DNA of 64,000 bases from CAIVAT01 sp037128705. GTDB taxonomy: Bacteria > Bacteroidota > Bacteroidia > Bacteroidales > FEN-979. The notes under the pieces were generated by a model. That model was not told where the DNA came from. It made no database searches and saw nothing but the letters and a program-made list of their open reading frames with translations. Below are positions 51,211 to 60,146 of the stretch, piece by piece. The translations under genes were made by a program, and so were the position numbers. Position 1 is the first letter of the stretch; each line of letters begins with the position of its first letter. The stretch covers positions 10,224-74,223 of the forward strand of contig JBAXVX010000021.1 of NCBI GenBank assembly GCA_037128705.1, given 5' to 3'.

Positions 51211-53814
51211 ATGAAAAAAATGATGCTGTTGCTCCTGTGTGCTGTGACATTGATCAGCAATGGGTTTGGAAAAACTGTTGATGTGAACCGTGCAAAAACG
51301 GTTGCTGAAAATTACCTGGCTTCAATGACAATCCAGTTTCCTCAAGGAATTCCCGGCGGGCTGACATTGTCTTACTCATCTGCTGAAAACAACGCGTCAG
51401 GGCTGAAGGAGTCCTCAACACCATTATTTTACGTCTTTAATGTAAATGGTTCCCGGGGCTTTGTCATTATTTCGGCGGATGATATTATCTCCCCGGTACT
51501 TGCTTATTCCTCTGAAACCAGTTTCACTGCCGGTAACATTCCACCGAATGTTGCAGCCTGGCTAAAAGGGTATGAGCATGAGATCAGTTATGCAATCAAA
51601 ACGAACATGGACCCCGCTCCTGACGTTATGTCGAAATGGGCAGCCCTGAATGCCGGCCCCCTGCCGGGGAATGGACTTAAGTCGGCCACGGGAGTTAACC
51701 CGCTGATCACAACACTCTGGGGTCAGGACCCGTTCTATAACGGTTTATGTCCTTTTGACAATCCCAAAAATGAGCGTACCGTAACCGGATGCGTTGCCAC
51801 TGCAATGGCTCAGGTTATGAAATATCATAGTTATCCTACGACTGGTATTGGCAGTTATTCATACAATACGACCCGGTATGGAACCCTGTCGGCTAATTTC
51901 GGGGCTACAACGTACAACTGGACCAGCATGCCCAACAGCGTCACTTCAGCAAACACAGACGTGGCCACCCTGATGTATCATTGCGGCGTGAGCGTAGAAA
52001 TGGAATACAACGTGAGTTCCCAGGGCGGTAGTGCAGCTTACGTCATTGCTTCAGACGATCCGAAATGTGCTGAAAATTCACTGAAAAACTATTTCGGTTA
52101 CGCAACCACACTGCAGGGCGTAAAGAAAGCAAACTACACCAACAGCGGGTGGATCAGCCTTCTGAAGGCAGAACTTGATGCTAGCCGGCCGATGGTCTAT
52201 GCAGGGGGAGCGCACTGCTTTGTCTGTGATGGGTATAATGACAGTGATTATTTTCATTTCAACTGGGGCTGGTCGGGAGATTACGACGGATATTTTCTTC
52301 TTACCTCACTCAACCCGGGCGGAACCGGGACAGGAGGGGGCTCCGGATCCTACACCAACGGACAGGAGGCCATTATCGGGATTCGTCAGCCAGCTTCAGG
52401 CGGAACCGGAAACAGGTTTTTCAAGCTTGCGTTAAATGCACCGGTTACCTGCCCTTCCGATACCATTAATTACGAAGATTCCCTCTCATTTCACACCGAC
52501 ATCATCAATAACGGCCATGCCACCTTCAGCGGCGACATCACCGCCTGTATCTTCGACACCAACGGGAACTTTATTCATGAAGTCCAAACCATCAAGGGAA
52601 TTGCACTGATCCCCGGCAGCCACCTGCCCGACGGCGCAACTTTCACAAACCCCGGGCTCTCCTCCATGCTTCCCAATACCTATTTTGTGGGTATCATGTA
52701 CAGCACGAACGACACAAACTGGATCATTGTCTCTGATACAAATGCGTTTCACAATAACAAGCGGCTGGTGGTCATAAATTCCAACCCCATCGAACTGTAT
52801 TCAGCGATGAATATAAGTCCCGGATTACATTTGACCCAGGGAGATGCCGTATCGGTACAGCTTGATTTATTCAATTATGGAACCACTGATTTTAATGGCA
52901 CACTTGACCTTTCAATTTATGATCTGGACGGTTATTATGTGAATTTTATAGGTGAGAAGACAAATTTTTCGCTTCCAGCTAAACAGCATACCAGTGGAAT
53001 AACATTCAGCACATCCAGCATCAATGTCCTTCCCGGCAGTTATCTTATCGCACTCTGGTACCAGCCCGCCGGAACGTCAGACTGGCAACTCATAGGATCA
53101 ACAGCCTATGAAAACCCGGTTATTATCGAGGTCAATGCAGCTCCTTTGATCGCCGATCAGTATGAGCCCAATAACACGCTCCAGGCTGCCACCAACCTCC
53201 CGGTGAGTTTCGCAACAAACCCGGCCATTATTCAAACGAGCGATGCAAACTGCCATGAAGGCATTGATTATGACTTTTACACACTTTCTCTTCCTGTAGG
53301 ATTTAATTATATCATTGCAGGATACATGGTTGATGCTTACAATGACCCTGATCAGGTATACACGCTGGATGCACAATGGTCTTGGTCCACAAACGGCACA
53401 ACATGGACGGAGGCTTATGATGACACCATCCCCGGCCATATCAACCTGGAGAATGGCGGGACAATCATGTTTCAGGTTTCGCCCTATTACCCCGGTCAGA
53501 CAGGCACGTACAAAGCAATGATACAGATAAGCAGGAATCCGCTTGGCGTAGATGATCAGATGCCGCTTGCCGGTCTCAGGGTTTATCCCAATCCTGTTCA
53601 TGATCAATTCTTCATTGAATCGGCAGATCAGCGGGCCGTTATTTCAGGAGTTAAACTGTTCAGCATTACAGGAAGTGAGCTTGTCGCAGTAAACTTTATC
53701 GGGCTTCAGTCCGGCTACCGAATGACCGTTTCGAACCTGCAGGATGGGCCCTATATTCTTCAGGTAACAACCACCAATGGCATTATTCACAGGAAGATCG
53801 TTATCCGAAGGTAG
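51211..53814 (+). CDS. Secreted C10 family cysteine peptidase (streptopain-like) with T9SS tail
   Basis: An 867-aa protein. It has a signal peptide (MMLLLLCAVTLISNGFGK), a Spi-type inhibitory propeptide (SRGFVIISADDIISPVLAYS), a catalytic Cys in VTGCVATAMAQVMKY (about residue 193) and a catalytic His in YAGGAHCFVCDGYN (about 334), followed by HFNWGWSG. Two CARDB-like beta domains and a T9SS sorting domain (LRVYPNPVHDQF) follow. It is secreted and should be self-inhibited until matured. It leads the operon that ends with LanM, so it could cut the lantibiotic leader outside the cell; this is inference. Confidence 0.85.
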   Translation: MKKMMLLLLCAVTLISNGFGKTVDVNRAKTVAENYLASMTIQFPQGIPGGLTLSYSSAENNASGLKESSTPLFYVFNVNGSRGFVIISADDIISPVLAYSSETSFTAGNIPPNVAAWLKGYEHEISYAIKTNMDPAPDVMSKWAALNAGPLPGNGLKSATGVNPLITTLWGQDPFYNGLCPFDNPKNERTVTGCVATAMAQVMKYHSYPTTGIGSYSYNTTRYGTLSANFGATTYNWTSMPNSVTSANTDVATLMYHCGVSVEMEYNVSSQGGSAAYVIASDDPKCAENSLKNYFGYATTLQGVKKANYTNSGWISLLKAELDASRPMVYAGGAHCFVCDGYNDSDYFHFNWGWSGDYDGYFLLTSLNPGGTGTGGGSGSYTNGQEAIIGIRQPASGGTGNRFFKLALNAPVTCPSDTINYEDSLSFHTDIINNGHATFSGDITACIFDTNGNFIHEVQTIKGIALIPGSHLPDGATFTNPGLSSMLPNTYFVGIMYSTNDTNWIIVSDTNAFHNNKRLVVINSNPIELYSAMNISPGLHLTQGDAVSVQLDLFNYGTTDFNGTLDLSIYDLDGYYVNFIGEKTNFSLPAKQHTSGITFSTSSINVLPGSYLIALWYQPAGTSDWQLIGSTAYENPVIIEVNAAPLIADQYEPNNTLQAATNLPVSFATNPAIIQTSDANCHEGIDYDFYTLSLPVGFNYIIAGYMVDAYNDPDQVYTLDAQWSWSTNGTTWTEAYDDTIPGHINLENGGTIMFQVSPYYPGQTGTYKAMIQISRNPLGVDDQMPLAGLRVYPNPVHDQFFIESADQRAVISGVKLFSITGSELVAVNFIGLQSGYRMTVSNLQDGPYILQVTTTNGIIHRKIVIRR

Positions 53815-53885
53815 GGTAAAACAATTCTGCCAACTACATAAATGTACTATTTGTCAATATTCAATTGAACCAAAAACAAAATTTT

Positions 53886-54266
53886 ATGAAAAAAAATGAG
53901 ACATTAATAATGTTGTTGTGCCTCCTTTTCCTGAGTATTTCCGGATGCAAAAAAGGAAGCGAAATCACCTGTAACCTGAGTACGGCAGCCAATCAGCCTC
54001 CTGTTGATATGTCAGTGGTATACACCGCCACACAAACAGGAGACGGGACCATTTCATCGCTCAGCTATGAGACGATTACCGGAACGGTGACTGTTTCGAA
54101 TCCCACCCTGCCCTGGACGGTGGTCGTAAATGTGCTTTCAACCACTGCAGTGAAAATATCAGCCAGCGGGACAACTAAAAATGGAAGTTTGAAAATTTCA
54201 TATTTAGGTGAAACTTCGTCCTCAAAGATCTCCGGGAGTGATTATTGTGAACAGCAAACGAATTAG
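53886..54266 (+). CDS. Small lipoprotein
   Basis: A 126-aa protein from the ATG at 53886. A lipoprotein signal with lipobox SISGC is followed by a beta-rich, Ser/Thr-rich domain (DMSVVYTATQTGDGTISSLS). A membrane-anchored immunity or binding role is possible from its place between the protease and LanM genes. No family is recognised. Confidence 0.65.
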   Translation: MKKNETLIMLLCLLFLSISGCKKGSEITCNLSTAANQPPVDMSVVYTATQTGDGTISSLSYETITGTVTVSNPTLPWTVVVNVLSTTAVKISASGTTKNGSLKISYLGETSSSKISGSDYCEQQTN

Positions 54267-54371
54267 CTGCAGAATGCCCGTTACGGACTATCAGCCAGTT
54301 ATAGAGCAAGCATGCGTATTATTCCAGAATTAATAAAATCAAGAGATTATCTAACTAAAAAGTGAATTGTT

Positions 54372-55025
54372 ATGAGAAGACCAGAAATTTTACTGTTGAT
54401 GGCGGTGTTCGCGTTATCATCCGTCAGTTTGTCTGCACAGAAATTAACCTCCGGCAGCATCGTTGTATTAAAAGGTGAAAAAACGCTGAATGTCGTGTTT
54501 GATTATTCAAACATAACCGTTGGCAATCCGGCAAACCCCTTCGCGACAGGCAAAGGTACCCCTGAAAAAGAGTATGTGGCAAAAAAGACTTCAGAGCTCA
54601 ATGAAAAAAAACCAGGGGACGGCGACCGCTGGGCCCAGGCCTGGAAGGATGACCGTGCCAGACTTTTTCAGCCAGCTTTATTGAAAGAACTCAATGAAAA
54701 ACTCGAAAAACAAGGAGTAGTCGTAAAAGAGGATGGATCCGATGCAAAGTATACACTGGTAGTGAAAACTGTTTTTGTTGATCCGGGATGGAATATCGGG
54801 GTTTCAAAAAAGGAGGCCTTCATCAGCCTGATGATCGATGTGGCAGAAACAGCAGATCATTCGAAGGTAGCTGCTACGATTGAAATGAAAAATGTACTTA
54901 AAAAGGTCCAGGTGTCATATGGCGACATGACATTCGATTTTGCTGTTGGCCAACGCCTGCAGGCATGTTATGAGCAAGCCGGCATGTCCTTTGGTAAATT
55001 CCTTTCAAAAGGATTATCCAAATAA
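54372..55025 (+). CDS. Secreted protein of unknown function upstream of lanM
   Basis: A 217-aa protein with a signal peptide (LLLMAVFALSSVSLSAQ). The mature part begins KLTSGSIVVLKGEKTLNVVF and looks like a small mixed alpha/beta lipocalin- or Lpp20-like domain (KYTLVVKTVFVDPGWNIGV). Proteins of this size with this start are common in Bacteroidota. It ends 11 bp before the lanM start and is probably co-transcribed with it. Confidence 0.6.
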   Translation: MRRPEILLLMAVFALSSVSLSAQKLTSGSIVVLKGEKTLNVVFDYSNITVGNPANPFATGKGTPEKEYVAKKTSELNEKKPGDGDRWAQAWKDDRARLFQPALLKELNEKLEKQGVVVKEDGSDAKYTLVVKTVFVDPGWNIGVSKKEAFISLMIDVAETADHSKVAATIEMKNVLKKVQVSYGDMTFDFAVGQRLQACYEQAGMSFGKFLSKGLSK

Positions 55026-55036
55026 GGTTTTTGAAT

Positions 55037-58000
55037 ATGACAAACATTGGCAATCAAGGCTCCTCCTATTATCTCAAAGTCGCAGAAAGAGCGGCTACGC
55101 TGCCCGAAAAAATTAATGAACCCTGGCGGTTCAATTTTCAGGAGGCGACCGGCCATCTGTTTGAGCAACGCCTGGCTGAATGGCGCAATGCGGTGGCGCC
55201 CGATGATGCTGAAATGTTCGAAATCCGGCTTAAAAATGACGGCCTCAGCATGGATGATTTCAGAAACCTGCTGGGAAATGCCACTTTTAAAAGCGAAGAG
55301 CAGCTTCCCGGCTGGATCGTTTCATTCAAAGAGATGATGGAATTTCTCCGGCACTATGACGCGGCGGATCTCCATGTGCAGATGTCAGAACTTTTCGGAG
55401 ATGAACAGGAAAAGAAAATACCCTTTCTGCATCTCATGACCCCGGTCGTGGCTTATGCGGTCAGAAATCTTGAAAAGGCTGCGGGGGAGAGGAAAGCAAG
55501 CCTGTTCTCAACGGAGGCCAGCCGGATGATGCATTTGCAGCTGGCCAGGATGCTGGGATTTTATGCTTCACAAACCTTTCAACTGGAGTTCCAGGTATTT
55601 ATCTCAACCCGTCAATCGCCGGTGTCGCGTCTTTTCGACCAGTCGCTTGCCGGGCAGGAGCCTGAAAACGAGCTCTATCTGCAGTTTGTCAACCGGATTT
55701 ATGAGAATGGATGGCAGGATTTCTTTGCCGAATACAGTTCCCTGGCAAAGATCATGACGATCCTGGCTGCCAACTGGACCCGCAACAGTACCGATTTTAT
55801 AGACCGTCTGGCGGATGACTTTGGTGAGATTACCAGCCATTTCGCCAGGGGTCTTCCACCGGGCCTTCTCAACAAATTCAAAGGAGGAGTCTCCGATTCG
55901 CACAATCATGGCAAAGGAGTGATCTCTCTTCAATTTGAATCGGGACTGAAACTGGTTTATAAGCCAAAGAATCTGGAACTGGAACAGGCCTGGTCTGAAT
56001 TTCTGATCTGGCTTAACAAAAAGGGGTTAACGCCTGATTTAAAACCCCTGGATGTTATTCAAAGAAACGGGTACGGATGGGTTGGTTTTATTGAAGGGGC
56101 CGTTTGTTCTTCGCAACAGGAAGTTGCCGATTATTACCGGCGTATCGGCTCACTCATCGGAGTTATTTACCTTCTCCACGGCAATGATTGCCACCATGAG
56201 AATCTTATTGCCTCAGGCTCTCAGCCCATACTCATCGACCTCGAGTCGGTGATGCATCACGAAGGGAAGGCATTTACCGACGAATTTACCGACAGCGCCC
56301 AGTTTCTTGCCAATGAACAGTTCGGTTACTCCGTTTTCCGTACCGGTCTTTTACCCTCCTGGATCACAGGAAAGGATGGGTTTGTTTACGATGTGAGCGC
56401 TATTGGTGGTTACGATCAGGGCGTATCTCCTTATCAGCGAAGCAACTGGGAGTTTATCAATACCGACAGGATGAACCTTGTCTTTATCCCGGCCATACTT
56501 CAGGATCAGGAAAATATCCCGGTGTTGGATGGTCAGAAGCAGACCCCTGTTACCTACAATCAGGAAATTGCCGACGGGTTTACCCATTTTTACCATCTCG
56601 CGATCAAACACCGCCATGAACTCCCCATTCATCTTTTTGCCGGGAAAGAGTTGAGGTTCATCTTCCGTTCGACCCGGATCTACGGGATGATCATGAAAAA
56701 GATGATGAACCCGAAATTCATGCGAACCGGCATTGAACGAAGCATTCAAACCGAACTCTTATGCCGGGCGTTTCTCCATTCCCCGGCGCCAAATCCATAC
56801 TGGGCTGTATTTCATTCGGAACAAAAGCAGATGGAGGAGGCCGATTTCCCTATTTTCTGGGCCGATTCAGACCAAAAAGATATCAAAGACCCTTCAGGGA
56901 TTGTTTGCCCCGACATTATGAGCACGGCAGCTTACGGGCAGGTGGTAAGCAAATTGCCGGAACTGGATGAAAAAGATCTTGAAAAGCAGGTGAAATTTAT
57001 ACGCGCTGCGCTTTTCTTTCGCGATATCGGGCATGATTACAGTAAAAGTACCTTAGAAAAACAAGAGGGCATCCCAGAGGGAATTCAGCCGGCAAGTTGC
57101 GAAACATTGTTGGCGGCAGCCATAGAAATCGCCGGGACACTGAGGTCGGAAGCTATTTTTTCGAAGGATGGCAGCTGCACCTGGATGTCGGTTGCGATTA
57201 TCCCGGGAACCGAACGGTTCAGGATGCAGCCCATGTCGATGTTCCTTTACGACGGACTTCCGGGCGTGGCGCTTTTCCTCTCGGCGCTTACCACTGTTTC
57301 AGATGATCCGGGTATAAAACTGCTGAACCGGGCAACTATCCGGTCCATCAGACAGGGTATGGTATACACTCAAAAGTATGGCATGCTCCCGCAGCTGGGA
57401 TCGATCGGAATTACATCCGGAATCCCGTCGATCATCTATTCATTTCTTAAAATTTCAACCTTCCTGGGCGATCAATCATTCATGGATGACGCCCTCAGGC
57501 TAAGCCGGATGATTAGCGCCCCGATGATTGCAAAGGAAAAATCGTACGATATTATCTCGGGCTGCGCAGGAGCTATTCTGTCGCTTCTGTCGTTGCACAG
57601 CGTTACAGGAGATGCTGAAACCCTTGAAAAGGCGATACTTTGCGGCAATCACCTGCTCAATAACAAGGTTGAAAACCCCGATGGCAACTGTGGCTGGATT
57701 ACCATGCAGGGGAAGATGCTTGCCGGCTTTTCGCATGGCCAGGCCGGGATTGCCTATGCCCTGTTGAAACTGGCTGAAGTCACGCAGAATGACATTTACC
57801 GCGCAACAGCCGAAAGGGCCATATGGTATGAAAACAGCCTGTTTTCGGATGAACATGGCAACTGGCAGGATATCAGGGAGTTTCAGGTTACGACGGCGGG
57901 AGGCCCTAATTTTATCTCCTCTTGGTGCCATGGCGCACCCGGGATCGCACTGGCCCGCCTTGCTTCGCAGCATCTGCTTGACAACACCGCCATCCAGAAA

Positions 58001-58321
58001 AACATCCTTGATGCTTTAGAAACGACCAAAGAAACACCTCTGACGGACAGGGACCATCTTTGCTGCGGCAACCTCGGAATTGCAGATATCCTCTTATACA
58101 GTGCCATTCAAACCGGAAAACAGGAGTTGTCGGCTCTTGCGCTTCAAAGGGCCAGCCAGGTTGTTTCACGGGCTGCAAAAAACGGCCGCTACTCCCTCTT
58201 TCCCAATGCGGGGGATGACTTTTTCAACCCGGGCTTTTTCCAGGGAGTTTCAGGTATTGGTTACGAACTGTTGCGTTTGGCCTGGCCCGAAAAAATGCCG
58301 TCGGTACTGATTTTTGAGTGA
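55037..58321 (+). CDS. lanM: Class II lanthipeptide synthetase LanM with CCG zinc motif
   Basis: About 1094 aa from the ATG at 55037. The N-terminal dehydratase part shows kinase-like elements: SHNHGKGVISLQF, LVYKPKNLE, HGNDCHHENLI and LIDLESV. The C-terminal LanC-like cyclase has SFSHGQAG (His about 900), SWCHGAPG (Cys 964) and LCCGNLG (1009-1011). The CCG gives a third cysteine ligand to zinc in place of the usual CHG histidine, as in ProcM-like relaxed enzymes. It phosphorylates and dehydrates Ser/Thr and joins them to Cys. No LanT exporter is seen in the window. Confidence 0.9.
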   Translation: MTNIGNQGSSYYLKVAERAATLPEKINEPWRFNFQEATGHLFEQRLAEWRNAVAPDDAEMFEIRLKNDGLSMDDFRNLLGNATFKSEEQLPGWIVSFKEMMEFLRHYDAADLHVQMSELFGDEQEKKIPFLHLMTPVVAYAVRNLEKAAGERKASLFSTEASRMMHLQLARMLGFYASQTFQLEFQVFISTRQSPVSRLFDQSLAGQEPENELYLQFVNRIYENGWQDFFAEYSSLAKIMTILAANWTRNSTDFIDRLADDFGEITSHFARGLPPGLLNKFKGGVSDSHNHGKGVISLQFESGLKLVYKPKNLELEQAWSEFLIWLNKKGLTPDLKPLDVIQRNGYGWVGFIEGAVCSSQQEVADYYRRIGSLIGVIYLLHGNDCHHENLIASGSQPILIDLESVMHHEGKAFTDEFTDSAQFLANEQFGYSVFRTGLLPSWITGKDGFVYDVSAIGGYDQGVSPYQRSNWEFINTDRMNLVFIPAILQDQENIPVLDGQKQTPVTYNQEIADGFTHFYHLAIKHRHELPIHLFAGKELRFIFRSTRIYGMIMKKMMNPKFMRTGIERSIQTELLCRAFLHSPAPNPYWAVFHSEQKQMEEADFPIFWADSDQKDIKDPSGIVCPDIMSTAAYGQVVSKLPELDEKDLEKQVKFIRAALFFRDIGHDYSKSTLEKQEGIPEGIQPASCETLLAAAIEIAGTLRSEAIFSKDGSCTWMSVAIIPGTERFRMQPMSMFLYDGLPGVALFLSALTTVSDDPGIKLLNRATIRSIRQGMVYTQKYGMLPQLGSIGITSGIPSIIYSFLKISTFLGDQSFMDDALRLSRMISAPMIAKEKSYDIISGCAGAILSLLSLHSVTGDAETLEKAILCGNHLLNNKVENPDGNCGWITMQGKMLAGFSHGQAGIAYALLKLAEVTQNDIYRATAERAIWYENSLFSDEHGNWQDIREFQVTTAGGPNFISSWCHGAPGIALARLASQHLLDNTAIQKNILDALETTKETPLTDRDHLCCGNLGIADILLYSAIQTGKQELSALALQRASQVVSRAAKNGRYSLFPNAGDDFFNPGFFQGVSGIGYELLRLAWPEKMPSVLIFE

Positions 58322-58326
58322 CAAAA

Positions 58327-58366
58327 GCTTTTTTACGATTCCTTACTCCTTTTGTTCCAGTTTCAG
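58327..58366 (+). promoter_or_regulatory. Degenerate regulon operator after lanM
   Basis: GCTTTTTTACGATTCCTTAC matches the repeat; the second half TCCTTTTGTTCCAGTTTCAG has drifted. No TTTG and no TAnnTTTG occur at the expected spacings and no gene follows on this strand. Confidence 0.5.
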
Positions 58367-58444
58367 GTTCGACATGGCAGCGTTGAATTTATTTTTATAA
58401 TGTATGATCTTTTCATTTGCTTAGGTGCGCAGGGTCAATCATTT

Positions 58445-59485
58445 TCACCCTCCATCCCGTATCATGGTTCCGAAATAGCCCTTGCATTCAACCGGGGCGT
58501 TTTCCTTGTACACGATTTTCAGGTGGTTAAGGCCCCTGAGGTAATTTGCCGGATATGGAAACGAGTGCTTTGTTTTTCCGCAGAAGTTGAGCAGTGCATC
58601 CCGTTTTCCACGGGTCAGCAATTTGTCTGATTCCAGAATATCGAGCGCTCCCTCCCACTTCGGGTTAAACCGAGGCTGGCTGAGATTCTTAAAGAGCATC
58701 TCCAGTGCCAGATAGGGAAGGATATCCTTCCCTATGTTGATATTGCAGAAGAAATAATCGAACAGGCCGGCATATCGATCGGTCAGAAAGCTGACTTTCT
58801 GAAAATCACCCGGCCAGCCGATATCCCGGAGGTAAGGTTCCAAACATTCGGCATTTATTTGCCTAAGCACCAGCCTCACTGCCTCGGTATGCCTGGGTAT
58901 CATAAATCCGGTCTGGTATAAACCGGCATGTTCGGGAAGGGCCAGGAGCGATGTTCTCAGATTCCCGGCCATTTCAACAGGGAACGGAATGGCAAAAAGG
59001 ATATGGTAGATTTCATCGAGAACGATGAGGAGCGCATCACTCTGGGCGCTCCTGTCTGCTTCATGGTCAACACTGATCCCGAAAAAAATGTTCGGACATC
59101 GATTATATGATAGTCCGTCATAGTCAAACTCAAGCCAGACCGACTTCACTGAGTCGGCTAAAAGATGTCCCCGTGTATTCCATGCAATAAAAAGCCTCCT
59201 GATTCTTTGCCACAGGGGATCAGCAAGCAAACTTTCATGCAGATCCGCTGTTGGATTGTTGCCGCCCAATATCTTTGCCCCTTCAGTGCCGTTCTCGATC
59301 ATAAACGAAAAATCGCAGATGGCAGTAGTCTCACCCAACCGGCTTTCAAAGCCAAAATCGCGGGTCTGATCAAAAGGAAAAAGGGAACACAGCTCTTTCA
59401 ATGCGTCCATGCAACCACCCCCCATCAACGCGGAATGAAGGGGGTTGGAAATGATATCGATATGATCGACGAAGGTGCGTTTCAT
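58445..59485 (-). CDS. Unknown protein coupled to precursor 2
   Basis: A 346-aa protein of no recognised family. It has a cysteine-containing N-terminus (MGGGCMDALKELC), a possible ligand-binding middle (VWLEFDYDGLSYNRCPN) and no signal peptide. It lies directly downstream of the second precursor gene, behind regulon module 6, and if the precursor frame is one base shorter its stop would overlap this ATG. It may be a maturation or binding partner for the precursor. It converges on lanM. Confidence 0.65.
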   Translation of the reverse strand: MKRTFVDHIDIISNPLHSALMGGGCMDALKELCSLFPFDQTRDFGFESRLGETTAICDFSFMIENGTEGAKILGGNNPTADLHESLLADPLWQRIRRLFIAWNTRGHLLADSVKSVWLEFDYDGLSYNRCPNIFFGISVDHEADRSAQSDALLIVLDEIYHILFAIPFPVEMAGNLRTSLLALPEHAGLYQTGFMIPRHTEAVRLVLRQINAECLEPYLRDIGWPGDFQKVSFLTDRYAGLFDYFFCNINIGKDILPYLALEMLFKNLSQPRFNPKWEGALDILESDKLLTRGKRDALLNFCGKTKHSFPYPANYLRGLNHLKIVYKENAPVECKGYFGTMIRDGG

Positions 59486-59530
59486 AAAGATCTCTTACTG
59501 CCGTAACAGCGCTCACCGGGCAGGCCGGGG

Positions 59531-59821
59531 CTATGTTCCCTGGCCGGGTCCCCCCCAATTTGCTGTCCCTCCGGCGACTGAGGCCAGTTCTGCTTCTGAA
59601 AGTTCATCTTCATCAACATCGGCCCGAAATGGCGGAAGTACAAGGTATACGTTGTTGCGATCTTCCTGCAGAACTTTGATTTGTAAGGATTCGGGTAGTT
59701 TTACTCCGGTCTCCAGTTCGAAAACAATTTTTGGATTCTCTAACAGTTTCTTCCGGAATGAATCGTCTTTCATTGCTTTTTCAATGATCTGCTCTTCAAT
59801 TTTTTTTCTGAAATTTGACAT
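59531..59821 (-). CDS. Lanthipeptide precursor 2 with NHLP leader; core possibly frameshifted
   Basis: A 96-aa peptide from the ATG at 59821. The leader matches precursor 1: QIIEKAMKDDSFRKKLLENP, VYLVLP, then ELASVAGG. The present core is only 11 residues without Cys. A run of seven G (C7 at 59550-59556, plus strand) lies at its fourth codon. With six G the core would be 27 residues with one Cys, and its TGA would overlap the ATG of the next gene as ATGA. The present sequence is therefore either a sequencing or assembly error, a null allele or one phase of a switch. Confidence 0.75.
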   Translation of the reverse strand: MSNFRKKIEEQIIEKAMKDDSFRKKLLENPKIVFELETGVKLPESLQIKVLQEDRNNVYLVLPPFRADVDEDELSEAELASVAGGTANWGGPGQGT

Positions 59822-59991
59822 GGTTATCAATTTGATGTTATGATTAATATCAGTTTGCTGCGCTTCTCCACCTCCTCAGCAATGTTTCGTTTCTTCTTTT
59901 TCATTTTCAGCGCCTTAAACTCCACGGCGGTCATGGGAGAAATGTCGCGTAAAGGCCGGCTTATTACCCAGAATAATGACATTTTACAAGA

Positions 59992-60070
59992 CAAATATAA
60001 ACGCATAAAAGTCTGTTTCCAAACAGAACAAGTAAGGAATTGTAAAAAGGAGTAAGGAATTGTAAAAAAG
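59992..60070 (-). promoter_or_regulatory. Regulon module 6: operator plus promoter of precursor 2
   Basis: Repeats GTAAGGAATTGTAAAAAGGA and GTAAGGAATTGTAAAAAAGC (60031-60070) agree in their first 16 bases. They lie 8 bp from TTTG, which is 19 bp from TATATTTG on the minus strand. Confidence 0.85.
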
Positions 60071-60146
60071 CGATTAAGATTTTATCCGAAGTCAATGAGC
60101 CGAATAATTCGCATTACTTCAATTAAGTTGATTCAATGGTATGATC

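Noticed and set aside
58352..58630. A 92-aa plus-strand frame after lanM as a lost precursor
   Set aside because: It overlaps the 346-aa gene, has no NHLP leader and no GG motif.
59370..59558. The third frame of precursor 2 (one extra G) as the true core
   Set aside because: It runs deep into the 346-aa gene without a stop at the gene border, unlike the six-G frame which ends in ATGA.
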